DNA of 64,000 bases from Bacteroidales bacterium (lineage in GTDB: Bacteria; Bacteroidota; Bacteroidia; Bacteroidales; P3): the NCBI GenBank assembly GCA_031263015.1, contig JAISGN010000008.1:1-64000 (forward strand), written 5' to 3'. The translations under genes were made by a program, and so were the position numbers. The notes beneath the pieces were generated by a model. That model saw only the letters and a list, made by a program, of their open reading frames with translations, had not been told where the DNA came from and searched no databases. Below are positions 37,361-46,008 of the stretch, piece after piece (the first letter of the stretch is position 1; each line of letters starts with the position of its first letter).

Positions 37361-38713
37361 ATGATTAAGGAATTTGAAAACTTCATTCGGCAGCACAATC
37401 TCTTCACAAAAAACGACCGACTGCTGGTTGCAGTCAGCGGAGGCGTGGATTCAATGGTTTTATGCAGGCTTTTGAGGGATTGTAACTACGTTTTCGCTGT
37501 CGCACACTGCAATTTCCACCTGCGTGATGAGGAATCAGACCGCGATAAGGACTTTGTGGTGGATTATTGTGAGCAAATGGGGATAGAAAACTGCTTTACA
37601 AAGGATTTTAACACCATTTCGTATATGCAAAGTCAAAAGATATCGCTCGAAATGGCTGCAAGAGAGTTGCGTTATCAATGGTTTGAGGATTTAAAGCAAC
37701 GATACGGATACGATTATCTGCTTACGGCTCATCATAATGACGATTCTGCCGAGTCTCTCTTCATTAACCTGCTGCGAGGCACGGGAATAGCGGGCTTACA
37801 CGGCATTTTGCCAAAACGAAACGGCGTTGTGCGACCGATGTTGTTTGCTACCAAGGCAGAGATAGTTGATTTTGCCGCCGCCGAAGGAGTGAAGCACATA
37901 AACGATTCGTCCAATCAATCCCTTAAAATCACCAGAAACCGAATACGAAACGAAGTTTTCCCGATTTTTAGAGAGATTTCGCCGAACTTTGACAGCATTA
38001 TAAGGCGGAATATTGAGCGTTTCGCACAAACGGAAGAAGTTTTCAGGGCGCGCATAGAGCGTATCAGAGGAGAGGTTGTTGAGAAGGATGGCGATGTTGT
38101 GAGGCTTGCGATTGATAAACTCAAACAATTAAAGCCCTTAAACCTCTTTTTGTATGAGATATTATCTGATTTCGGCTTCAACGAATCAAACATCAACGCC
38201 ATAGAAGCAAGCATTTGGGAAGATATTTCGGGCAAACAGTTCTTTTCTGCCTCTTTTCGCGCCGTCAGAGACAGACAATATATTATTATAAGCAAGATTG
38301 AAAGCAGCCAAAGCAAAGCAGAATATCCGATAAGCGAAGATTTGACGCTGATGAACGAGCCTTTGGAGTTGGAATTTGAGATTCTGCGCGATTTGAACTT
38401 CATTTCCATCCCCAAGGAACGAACGATTGCCATGACGGATTTTGATAAACTGAAATTCCCTCTTACTTTGCGAAAATGGAAACGGGGAGATAGTTTCGTT
38501 CCTATCGGACTTGCGAAGACCAAAAAGGTGAGTGATTTCTTTACAAACTTAAAGTATTCCCTGCTTGACAAGGAAAATCAGTGGATTCTTTGCTCGGGCG
38601 ATGATATTGTTTGGATTCTGGGTAAGCGACTGGACGAAAGATTTAAGATAACCGAGCAAACAAAAACCATTTACCGCATTCAAATAAAACAGAACCTGAT
38701 TCCAAAAGAATAA
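37361..38713 (+). CDS. tilS: tRNA(Ile)-lysidine synthase
   Basis: 450 aa. Converts C34 of the tRNA-Ile CAU anticodon to lysidine so that it reads AUA. The ATP pyrophosphatase loop is VAVSGGVDSMVL (S26-S31). LTAHHNDDSAESLFINLLRGTG and NDSSNQSLKITRNRIRNEVFP follow in the catalytic domain. A C-terminal TilS substrate-binding domain covers about 350-440 (LRKWKRGDSFVPIG, KVSDFF). Own promoter; the repeat island lies directly upstream. Confidence 0.94.
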   Translation: MIKEFENFIRQHNLFTKNDRLLVAVSGGVDSMVLCRLLRDCNYVFAVAHCNFHLRDEESDRDKDFVVDYCEQMGIENCFTKDFNTISYMQSQKISLEMAARELRYQWFEDLKQRYGYDYLLTAHHNDDSAESLFINLLRGTGIAGLHGILPKRNGVVRPMLFATKAEIVDFAAAEGVKHINDSSNQSLKITRNRIRNEVFPIFREISPNFDSIIRRNIERFAQTEEVFRARIERIRGEVVEKDGDVVRLAIDKLKQLKPLNLFLYEILSDFGFNESNINAIEASIWEDISGKQFFSASFRAVRDRQYIIISKIESSQSKAEYPISEDLTLMNEPLELEFEILRDLNFISIPKERTIAMTDFDKLKFPLTLRKWKRGDSFVPIGLAKTKKVSDFFTNLKYSLLDKENQWILCSGDDIVWILGKRLDERFKITEQTKTIYRIQIKQNLIPKE

Positions 38714-38749
38714 AACATCGTTTGCGGACTGCAAAACAAAGATTTGTTG

Positions 38750-38757
38750 TATTTTTG
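38750..38757 (+). promoter_or_regulatory. Promoter -7 box of thiolase-maoC
   Basis: TATTTTTG matches TAnnTTTG, 48 bases before the thiolase ATG at 38806. This argues against the longer frame that begins at 38722. Confidence 0.6.
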
Positions 38758-38805
38758 CAAGCGTTTAATACGGACTTACTTAATAATAAAAATATAAAAC
38801 AAAAG

Positions 38806-40014
38806 ATGGAAAGAGTTTTTATAGTATCTGCCAAGCGCACGGCAGTAGGAAAATTTCTCGGAACGCTGGAAAAAGTCCCTGTTGTGGAGCTTGGCGTTAG
38901 CGTTGTGAAGAATATATTGAATGAAACCAAGATTGACCCCGCTAAAATTGACGAAGTGATAGTGGGAAACATCCTTATGGCAGGGCAAGGTCAGGGAATA
39001 GCACGACAGATTGCGGTAAAAGCGGGCATTCCTGTGGAAGTGCCGGCTTATGGTTTGAATATGATTTGCGGAAGCGGCTTAAAGGCGGTGATGAATGCCT
39101 ATAACGCCATCCGCTCTTCGGAAGCCAATCTCATCTTAGCAGGAGGTGCGGAATCCATGTCGGGAGCCGGCTTCATTATTCCTTCCTCTGCACGCAGCGG
39201 ATTCAAGATGGGCGAGCAGAAAATCACAGACCACATGATTTATGACTCATTAACGGACGCTTTTAGCAACCTTCACATGGGCATAACAGCGGAAAACGTT
39301 GCCGAAATGCTGAATATCAGTCGTGAAGAGCAAGACCAACTCGCCATAACTTCGCAACAAAGGGCTATTGCGGCTATTGACGGCGGCAAATTCAAGGATG
39401 AGATTGTTCCTGTGGAGATTGCGACCCGTAAAGCGACCATTACATTTGCCGAAGATGAGTTTGTGAACCGTACAACCTCGTTGGAGAAGTTGGCAAGTTT
39501 GAAACCGGCGTTCAAAAAGGACGGAACGGTAACGGCAGGCAATGCTTCGGGCATCAATGACGGGGCTGCGTTTGTCTTAATCGCCTCCGAAAAAGCCGTA
39601 AAGGAGATGAACCTGACGCCAATGGCTGAAATAGTAGCCACAGGTCAAGGAGGAGTAGAGCCAAGCATTATGGGATTGGGTCCTGTTGCGGCTATAAAGA
39701 ACGCTTTGGGCAAAACGGATTTGCAACTCGGCGATATGGACGTTTTGGAGTTGAATGAAGCATTCGCAGCTCAGGCATTAGGAGTGCAGAAGCAACTTAG
39801 CGAACAGCATAACGTAACAAGAGAATGGTTGAATGAGAGAACAAACAAGAATGGCGGGGCAATAGCCATCGGACATCCTGTCGGAGCGTCGGGATGCAGG
39901 ATTTTGGTCAGCCTTTTGCACGAAATGAAGCGTTCAAACAACACTTACGGCTTGGCATCCCTTTGTATAGGAGGCGGAATGGGTACTTGCGTCATCGTTA
40001 AATCAGCAAAATAA
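38806..40014 (+). CDS. Acetyl-CoA acetyltransferase (thiolase)
   Basis: 402 aa. Interconverts two acetyl-CoA and acetoacetyl-CoA. The nucleophilic cysteine is in NMICGSGLKAVMNAY (about residue 89), the catalytic histidine in AIGHPVGASGCRI, and the second cysteine in CIGGGMGTCVIV. Start MERVFIVSAKRTAVGKF is typical. A MaoC-type hydratase follows after 5 bases. With the atoD-kal-kce genes nearby, it probably cleaves acetoacetyl-CoA in amino acid fermentation or supplies a butyrate pathway. Confidence 0.95.
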   Translation: MERVFIVSAKRTAVGKFLGTLEKVPVVELGVSVVKNILNETKIDPAKIDEVIVGNILMAGQGQGIARQIAVKAGIPVEVPAYGLNMICGSGLKAVMNAYNAIRSSEANLILAGGAESMSGAGFIIPSSARSGFKMGEQKITDHMIYDSLTDAFSNLHMGITAENVAEMLNISREEQDQLAITSQQRAIAAIDGGKFKDEIVPVEIATRKATITFAEDEFVNRTTSLEKLASLKPAFKKDGTVTAGNASGINDGAAFVLIASEKAVKEMNLTPMAEIVATGQGGVEPSIMGLGPVAAIKNALGKTDLQLGDMDVLELNEAFAAQALGVQKQLSEQHNVTREWLNERTNKNGGAIAIGHPVGASGCRILVSLLHEMKRSNNTYGLASLCIGGGMGTCVIVKSAK

Positions 40015-40019
40015 GCCTT

Positions 40020-40427
40020 ATGGAGAAGATAAAAGTCGGGGATACCTACATTCATAACACCAACTTCACACAGGAACGCGTCAATGTCTTTGCTCAGGTT
40101 ACGGGAGACAACAATCCTATCCATATTGACGAGGCTTACGCCGCCCAAACGCCGTTCGGACGCCCCATAGTGCACGGATTTTTCGCCGGATCGGTGTTCA
40201 GCAAAGTTTTTGGCACGTTATTCCCCGGTGAAGGCACAATATATATGTATCAAGAGATGGCTTTCCTATCGCCTGTCTTCGTTGGCACGGATTATAAGGC
40301 TAAATTTGAAGTCGTAGAGGTCAATAGCGAGAAGCATCGTGCGGTTGTGAAATGCACACTTGAAGATTCTGACGGCAAGATTGCCATTTCGGGTCAGGCA
40401 AAGTTGATGCACAAGGAACGTTTCTAA
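40020..40427 (+). CDS. MaoC-like (R)-specific enoyl-CoA hydratase
   Basis: 135 aa hot-dog protein. The hydratase 2 motif is visible: FAQVTGDNNPIHIDEAYA, with catalytic D and H, then GRPIVHGFFAGSVFSKVFGT. It hydrates trans-2-enoyl-CoA such as crotonyl-CoA. Coupled to thiolase by a 5-base gap. Confidence 0.9.
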   Translation: MEKIKVGDTYIHNTNFTQERVNVFAQVTGDNNPIHIDEAYAAQTPFGRPIVHGFFAGSVFSKVFGTLFPGEGTIYMYQEMAFLSPVFVGTDYKAKFEVVEVNSEKHRAVVKCTLEDSDGKIAISGQAKLMHKERF

Positions 40428-40462
40428 GTTTCATACGCCCGATATGGGCTTTACACGGATTT

Positions 40463-40491
40463 AAAGGAGTGAATAATATATTTACTCCTTT
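40463..40491. terminator. Bidirectional terminator between maoC and prenyl synthase
   Basis: AAAGGAGTGAAT pairs with ATTTACTCCTTT (one G-T pair). It lies between convergent genes and touches the stop of the prenyl synthase. Confidence 0.65.
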
Positions 40492-41461
40492 ATTGTTGTC
40501 TGCCGATAAAGTAATCGGCAAAATCAGAAAGGGCTTTTGAGTATGCGTTTTGCGGCAAAGAGGATATTATTTGCTTGGCTTTGTTGCTGTAAAACGCCAC
40601 TTGCTCTTCCGCTTGCTTGATAAAATCACCTTCCAAAAGAGTATTGATGAGGGATTTTATTTGATTTTCCTCTTTGTTATCGGCTTTTATGAACGCCAGA
40701 ACCTCATTTCGCCTGTCTTCTTGCAGGCTTTTGAGGAAATAAATCATAGGAAGAGTGATTTTTTTCTCCATAATATCGTTGCCGATTGGCTTTCCGACAT
40801 CCTTATTGATTGAGAAGTCCAGAATATCATCTTTAATCTGATAAGCGATACCAAGATTCCGCCCTATTTCTTTGGCAAGAGCGTAATCCGAAACGGCGTT
40901 ACAGGTCATTGCTCCAGCCTCACACGAGGCTTCAAGCAAGGATGCCGTCTTGTTATATATGATTTCAAAGTAATCTTCTTCGGAATAAATGCCGTATTGC
41001 GAAACACTTTGCTGCAGCAATTCTCCTTTGGGCAATGCTATTGCGACCTTTGCGTAGATGGGAAGCAGATTAAAATCCTCGCTTGTCTTGATTAACTGCA
41101 AGCATTTGCCGTAAAGGTAGTCGCCGAATAAGATTGCCGTGTTGTTATCCCAACATTTATTAATGGTCTTTCGCCCTCTCCGCATATCGCTTTCATCCAA
41201 CACATCGTCATGAGTAAGAGATGCGGTGTGGATAAGTTCCAATATGACGGCGGAACGATAAGTGGCAGGCGTGGGACTGCCGAAAATATTAGCGATAAGA
41301 AACATCAGTGTGGGGCGAATGCGTTTGCCGCCGATGGAAAAGCCATAATCTATGATGTCTTTGAGCAAATATTTTTCTTCTTTGAGACTTTGGTTTGTCA
41401 GGTTCTCAAAATCTCTCAACTCTTTATTGATTACGGCTTGTATATCTCTTAATTCCGACAT
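40490..41461 (-). CDS. Polyprenyl (octaprenyl-type) diphosphate synthase
   Basis: 323 aa all-helical trans-prenyltransferase making the isoprenoid chain for quinones. First aspartate-rich motif DDVLDESDMRRGR, preceded by IHTASLTHDD; second motif GIAYQIKDDILDFS. GGKRIRPTL is the substrate-binding segment. Chain length cannot be fixed from sequence alone. Likely cotranscribed with the upstream NdpA-like gene (3-base gap). Confidence 0.92.
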   Translation of the reverse strand: MSELRDIQAVINKELRDFENLTNQSLKEEKYLLKDIIDYGFSIGGKRIRPTLMFLIANIFGSPTPATYRSAVILELIHTASLTHDDVLDESDMRRGRKTINKCWDNNTAILFGDYLYGKCLQLIKTSEDFNLLPIYAKVAIALPKGELLQQSVSQYGIYSEEDYFEIIYNKTASLLEASCEAGAMTCNAVSDYALAKEIGRNLGIAYQIKDDILDFSINKDVGKPIGNDIMEKKITLPMIYFLKSLQEDRRNEVLAFIKADNKEENQIKSLINTLLEGDFIKQAEEQVAFYSNKAKQIISSLPQNAYSKALSDFADYFIGRQQ

Positions 41462-41464
41462 CGG

Positions 41465-42508
41465 CTATCTCTCTTGCTCGTAATAAAACTTGTAATACTT
41501 CAAGTTGTTTGCCTCATCCGTTCCCTGTTCCATTCGTTCCCGTTTGCCATGAACATAGATTGTGAAATTCTTGTCTAATTTCAATATACTCTTAAAGGCA
41601 TTTCGTCCCTTTCGAAAGGCTTCATCGTCCAACGTAAAACTATCTTGGAACTCCATATCCATCTCTTGCTCATAATTTTGTTTGTAATTATTAAAGGCGT
41701 TTTGAAGTTCCGGCTGCTCAAAAGCAGCATTCCTAAAATCGTTAAGGCTAAATTGATTGTGTTCTTTGAAATAATCGGCACTCTTTGCGAGCAATTCTGC
41801 CTGGTCGGCTTTATTCATCTCAAATTCTGTCGGAAGATATTCATTCACAAAGCCTCTACACATATCTATTGCGTGCTCCGTATTGAAGTAATTGTCCTTT
41901 CTTTGACGCAGATTCAGAAAGTCATCAATCCAAAACACAGCTTCATTGCCGCGACTAATGGTATCTACGACCGCAACGACATATCCCTTCTCCTCTTCCT
42001 TATTAAATATAATGCATCCCTTATCCAGTTTATTTATATTGATGCCGCTGTCGCTTTCTATCTCAAAACCCTCGCCGTAAGGATAGACTTTGAGGTAGGT
42101 TTCTTTGCTTTCGGACTTGAATATCCCTATTGCATCAAGTATTTCGCCGTCAAGATAGCAGTTTTCCAAGTAAGTAATATACAATTCGCCTGATTTGATA
42201 TTCGGATGTATGGAAGTATCGTACAGATGGTTGGCTATATTGCACGATTGTCCGAAAAGATTGGCTTCCGAATCGGCGAATATCTCCTTGCAGCAATAGA
42301 ATATCTTATTCATATCAAGATTGGTCTCATGGAAAAAGGTATAATAAAGATTGCTTTTAAAGGGCGTAAGGAAGTATTTAAGCAAAAGGCTGCTTATATC
42401 GGGGTGAAGAGCGAACGGAGCCTTTGAAAGCCCGAGTGGTTCGCTGTTTGTTTTGTTTCCAACCTTATGAAGCACCATCCTTTTTATCGTTGCATCATCA
42501 CATGTCAT
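41465..42508 (-). CDS. Nucleoid-associated protein, NdpA/YejK family
   Basis: 347 aa. The 37-kDa nucleoid-associated family (PF04245) is suggested by IKRMVLHKVGNK near the N-terminus, LYITYLENCYLDGEILDAIGIFKSE, EKGCIIFNKEEEKGY-type strands and the C-terminal VHGKRERMEQG. Binds nucleoid in E. coli; role here unknown. The start at 42508 or 42511 is used because the longer frame begins in the -7 box at 42542-42549. Confidence 0.85.
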   Translation of the reverse strand: MTCDDATIKRMVLHKVGNKTNSEPLGLSKAPFALHPDISSLLLKYFLTPFKSNLYYTFFHETNLDMNKIFYCCKEIFADSEANLFGQSCNIANHLYDTSIHPNIKSGELYITYLENCYLDGEILDAIGIFKSESKETYLKVYPYGEGFEIESDSGININKLDKGCIIFNKEEEKGYVVAVVDTISRGNEAVFWIDDFLNLRQRKDNYFNTEHAIDMCRGFVNEYLPTEFEMNKADQAELLAKSADYFKEHNQFSLNDFRNAAFEQPELQNAFNNYKQNYEQEMDMEFQDSFTLDDEAFRKGRNAFKSILKLDKNFTIYVHGKRERMEQGTDEANNLKYYKFYYEQER

Positions 42509-42541
42509 CATAATCCGAAAATATATTAAAATTTGGAGGTG

Positions 42542-42549
42542 CAAAGGTA
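42542..42549 (-). promoter_or_regulatory. Promoter -7 box of NdpA-like gene
   Basis: TACCTTTG on the minus strand matches TAnnTTTG. It decides the downstream start. Confidence 0.6.
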
Positions 42550-42599
42550 ATGAATTTTCACTATAATCAGCCGAAAACCTTTCCTAATAGCAACATTGA

Positions 42600-42703
42600 T
42601 GCGTGTCGTCCTTGCATTAATTTTTACAGAACGCCGTTTCGTTCTCACCAAACGAAGTTTCAGAAAAATATTCCTTTGTTTTATTCAAATGAAACGGCGT
42701 TTC
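42600..42703. repeat. Composite dispersed repeat, copy 3
   Basis: A decayed B unit in reverse (GCGTGTCGTCCTTGCATTAA) comes first. Then AACGCCGTTTC (42630-42640) pairs perfectly with GAAACGGCGTT (42691-42701), enclosing a smaller TTTCGTT/AACGAA hairpin and an A unit (42666-42698). It occupies much of the 310-base gap between the NdpA-like and FRG genes. Confidence 0.7.
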
Positions 42704-42818
42704 ATCAGAGCCTTGTCAGATAAGGCTTTAACGCTTGTTAGTCTGGTAGTTTTAAAATGCGATATGCAGAAACCGAAACGATTATTGCCACTGGGATAAT
42801 GCAGTGGAGATTTAATCA

Positions 42819-43625
42819 TTAACCTTTTCCTCCATATTTATTTTTCAGATAATTTGCAGTACTTTCAAGTTCAGGAAATAATGTTTGGTTCGTTATGTTT
42901 ATTTTTTCTAATTGTTTCAAAATTTCTTTTTTACTATCTTTATCAATAACAAGTCTATTGAATATGTCTTTGTTTATATCACTATCAATGCCATAGATTA
43001 TAAATAATCCATTTTGTGCCTTTATTCTATCGTTGTTTTTTTTAGCATAAACAAAGAAACAACTTTTCATATCCTTAGGGTCTATGATATTCACAAAATA
43101 AGGTTTTTCTTCTTTTATAGCGTGAAGTAGCTTGCCTATATTATTTTGGTTGTTAAAATCTTTTGTTTTTAGTTTCGTATCAAAATCTTTTGATTTACCC
43201 GCTAATTTACATAGATTTGAAAGGATTGAAACGGCATCGCTATCATAAAATTTTATTTGACGCGACATTTTTGAAAACACAACAACTTCCCCATCTTTTT
43301 TATTGTCTTTATCACAACAAGCAAAGTATAATGCAACTAATGGATTTTGAGTTATGTCTAACAGACGGGTTGGAATACCATAATGTTGCATTCTTACAAG
43401 TTTTTCCAATGTCGTTTTATCATCGCAAAATAAATTAGGATGCTCTTTTATAGCATTTTTAAAAAACAAATGTTCTTCTTTTTTTCTACTCGGCTTTCTA
43501 AAAAGAATGGGTAAAATTTCTTCTATTGGTTCTCCGTGTCCTCTGTAAAACAACAAATGCTTTCCCGGTTTCTCTATTTTATCATGTTTTCTTATAAATT
43601 CATCTAATGTCTTTATTTCATCCAT
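42819..43625 (-). CDS. FRG-domain protein
   Basis: 268 aa. The FRG motif is in HLLFYRGHGEPIEEILPILF (about residues 23-42), and a second block RMQHYGIPTRLLDITQNPLV is at about 78-97, both hallmarks of PF08867. The rest is lysine- and asparagine-rich and AT-rich. FRG proteins are widespread accessory genes, often near phage-defence or mobile loci, with no firm biochemical role. It is a lone gene between repeats and kce, consistent with acquisition. Confidence 0.82.
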   Translation of the reverse strand: MDEIKTLDEFIRKHDKIEKPGKHLLFYRGHGEPIEEILPILFRKPSRKKEEHLFFKNAIKEHPNLFCDDKTTLEKLVRMQHYGIPTRLLDITQNPLVALYFACCDKDNKKDGEVVVFSKMSRQIKFYDSDAVSILSNLCKLAGKSKDFDTKLKTKDFNNQNNIGKLLHAIKEEKPYFVNIIDPKDMKSCFFVYAKKNNDRIKAQNGLFIIYGIDSDINKDIFNRLVIDKDSKKEILKQLEKINITNQTLFPELESTANYLKNKYGGKG

Positions 43626-43759
43626 ATTATTGAGCGTTTTCTATCTTTGCCTCAAGCCCATTCTTACTTGCGTCACGAAAAAGTAAATCAAGCAATTTTA
43701 AATTTTACTGTAGATGAGCATTTTCATTATATTTCTCCGAAGTCAATTTTAGAGTCGTT

Positions 43760-44596
43760 TTACTTTATGGGCTTCAAGCCGAGTATTTGGCGGGCTTCAT
43801 GCGGGTTTGCTATATCTCTGCCGAATTCTTTTGCCAAACGAACCACTTTTGCCACAAGTTCGCCGTTGGATTTTGCCAATACACCTTTTGAAAGATAGAC
43901 ATTATCCTCAAAACCCACACGAACATGCCCGCCATCTATTATAGCCATAGCCGCAAGTGGGAATTCATAGCGTCCGACGCCCGCAACGGTATAAGTAGCA
44001 TCAGAAGGAATTGAGCCGCGAAGAAAAACAAAATCGCGTATATCTCCTCCTATTCCTCCATTAACACCCATCACAAAATCAAAGTGCATAGGCTTTACGA
44101 TATGTCCTTTTTTATGCAAACGCAAAGCCATTTCTATCATTGATTTATCAAAGACTTCAAGTTCGGGTTTGATACCTCGTTCTATCATTCGGTCTCCAAA
44201 ATACTTTATTGTGTTCTCCGTATTGGTGAAAACATCATCTCCGCCGAAGTTACACGTACCACAATCCAATGTAGCCATCTCCGGCATCAATTCTGTCGGC
44301 TGAAGACGTTCATCATCCGTCATTCCGACAGCACCACCCGTTGAAGGCTGTATGATAACATCAGGACACACTGCTTTAATTGCCTGCATTATCACACGGA
44401 AACGCTCTTTATCCTGAGTCGGAGTGCCATCATCATACCTCACATGCAAATGAATAATACTTGCACCCGCATCATAAGCCGATTTAGCCTCACGAACACA
44501 TTCCTCAACAGTGTAAGGAACGGCTGGATTGTGCTCCTTCAAAACTTCTGCTCCGCAAATAGCGGCTGTTATTATCAGTTTTTCCATATCAATCAA
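43760..44596 (-). CDS. kce: 3-keto-5-aminohexanoate cleavage enzyme (BKACE family)
   Basis: 278 aa TIM-barrel, metal-dependent. It condenses 3-keto-5-aminohexanoate with acetyl-CoA to give acetoacetate and 3-aminobutyryl-CoA in lysine fermentation. Metal-binding HxH is in ASIIHLHVRYDDGTPTQD; IIQPSTGGAVGMTDDERL and GGHVRVGFEDNVYL are family motifs. The start may be M1 or M4. Last gene of atoD-kal-kce, which supports Kce over other members of the beta-keto acid cleavage family. Confidence 0.88.
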   Translation of the reverse strand: MIDMEKLIITAAICGAEVLKEHNPAVPYTVEECVREAKSAYDAGASIIHLHVRYDDGTPTQDKERFRVIMQAIKAVCPDVIIQPSTGGAVGMTDDERLQPTELMPEMATLDCGTCNFGGDDVFTNTENTIKYFGDRMIERGIKPELEVFDKSMIEMALRLHKKGHIVKPMHFDFVMGVNGGIGGDIRDFVFLRGSIPSDATYTVAGVGRYEFPLAAMAIIDGGHVRVGFEDNVYLSKGVLAKSNGELVAKVVRLAKEFGRDIANPHEARQILGLKPIK

Positions 44597-44628
44597 GTTT
44601 TATAAATATAAAGTCTGCTTTCGCTTTA

Positions 44629-45021
44629 CTAATGTTTGATTCTCTGGCATTGTTTCGGCACAACGCATGTTCCGCTTGCACGGCATACCACTATAGGTTC
44701 AGATAACACATCGGCAGCAGAAGCAGATATATCGGCACGGGGAGCAATAACCTTTCTCGCCTCAAAAACCATTTTTCTTGATGTATTGCCCATACTCACA
44801 ATCTCTCCTACCGCTTCAATATAATCACCTGCATACACCGGCGAAAGAAACTCCACCTTGTCATAAGCACAAAAAAGACCTTCGTCTCCATCATTTATTA
44901 TAAGTAATTCAGTTGCCACATCACCGAAAAGGTTCAACATTCTGGCGCCATCAACCAAATTTCCTCCGTAATGAGCATCGTGGCTGCTCATCCTTACTCT
45001 TATTTTAGATTTTACTTCCAT
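44629..45021 (-). CDS. kal: 3-aminobutyryl-CoA ammonia-lyase
   Basis: 130 aa hot-dog protein. It eliminates ammonia from L-3-aminobutyryl-CoA to give crotonyl-CoA. [20 protein letters not shown] and [18 protein letters not shown] are typical. It lies directly between atoD and kce, its normal pathway neighbours. Confidence 0.88.
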   Translation of the reverse strand: MEVKSKIRVRMSSHDAHYGGNLVDGARMLNLFGDVATELLIINDGDEGLFCAYDKVEFLSPVYAGDYIEAVGEIVSMGNTSRKMVFEARKVIAPRADISASAADVLSEPIVVCRASGTCVVPKQCQRIKH

Positions 45022-45071
45022 TTCTTTTATTTTTTTATGATTATCGTCCTGTAAATTATCTTTATATTTCG

Positions 45072-45713
45072 TTAAGCCTTCACTATGTAATCCACAAACA
45101 TAAAAGGCGTGTGAATTGTCTCTGATTTCATCTCTTCAACCTCGTCTTTGACTTCGGCAATCACCACATCGGCAGCCATAGCCATTAAAGGATTGAAATT
45201 TTGGCTCGTTCCGTTGTAAATAATGTTGCCATGCTTATCGCAAAGGCTTGCTCCGATAAGAGCGACATCAGCATGCAGCGGCAGTTCCAAAAGAAATTCT
45301 TCATCATTGACTTTAATCTTCTGTTTGCCTTGCTCAACCAGCGTGCCGATACCTGTTTTGGTCAGGAATCCTCCAAGACCTACTCCTCCGCAACGCACTC
45401 TTTCGGCAAGTGTTCCTTGCGGTACGAGTTCCATTTCTATCTCTCCGCTGTTCATCATATCGCCTGCGATAGGGTTTGAGCCGATATACGATGCTATACA
45501 TTTCTTTACGCAGCCCTTTGCTATCAAAAGACCGATACCTTTGTCGGGATAGGATGCGTCATTGCAAATAACCGTAAGGTCTTTTACGCCTTTGTCGGCA
45601 ATTTTCTCTATAATCTTATTGGCACTGCCCACAGCAAGAAATCCGCCTATCATAAGGGTCATTCCATCCTTGACCATATCCGCCGCTTCGTTGATTAAAA
45701 TCTTTTTACTCAT
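45072..45713 (-). CDS. atoD: CoA transferase subunit A (acetoacetate/butyrate type)
   Basis: 213 aa alpha subunit of a class I CoA transferase. It contains the [16 protein letters not shown] glycine loop, [17 protein letters not shown], and [20 protein letters not shown]. The family works as alpha/beta with the catalytic glutamate on subunit B; no atoA follows, which is unusual because kal comes next. The transcript begins at the -7 box in the 63-bp direct repeat upstream. Confidence 0.9.
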   Translation of the reverse strand: MSKKILINEAADMVKDGMTLMIGGFLAVGSANKIIEKIADKGVKDLTVICNDASYPDKGIGLLIAKGCVKKCIASYIGSNPIAGDMMNSGEIEMELVPQGTLAERVRCGGVGLGGFLTKTGIGTLVEQGKQKIKVNDEEFLLELPLHADVALIGASLCDKHGNIIYNGTSQNFNPLMAMAADVVIAEVKDEVEEMKSETIHTPFMFVDYIVKA

Positions 45714-45767
45714 TGTTTTATATTTGTTTTGTTAGATATTATAATTCTCGTTTATCTTATTGTGTTT

Positions 45768-45830
45768 GCAAAGTTAAGCAAAAATTCTCTAAACGGGTGT
45801 GTTAGAAATCAGAATGATAGAAAGGGGAAA
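45768..45830. repeat. 63-bp direct repeat, left copy (atoD promoter)
   Basis: GCAAAGTTAAGC...GGGGAAA differs from 47179-47241 at three of 63 positions. It contains minus-strand TAACTTTG (45769-45776), the -7 box upstream of atoD. The remainder of this gap, to 46008, is AT-rich with no gene seen. Confidence 0.85.
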
Positions 45831-46008
45831 ATAAAACACTATATACTACCTTTCAGGAGTATAAAATATATCTTTTTATTAGATAAATATTAAAACTATT
45901 AAAGTAAATGACTTTCTTTAGTTGCATTAAATACTTATGTAATTCATCAAACTTTTATTTTTATTTTATTTTGTGCAAATGATTCTAAAAAGCCAATAAA
46001 ATCTGTCT

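Noticed and set aside
42596-42799. Plus-strand frame in the NdpA-FRG gap
   Set aside because: It is a translation of the palindromic repeat modules (TKRS/TERRF-like repeats).
42788-42807. CCACTG...CAGTGG hairpin after the FRG gene as a terminator
   Set aside because: The stem is only 6 bp and no T-run follows on the minus strand.
43647-43898. Plus-strand 83-codon frame between FRG and kce
   Set aside because: Its second half is antisense to kce and it needs a TTG start inside a promoter box; no recognisable motif.
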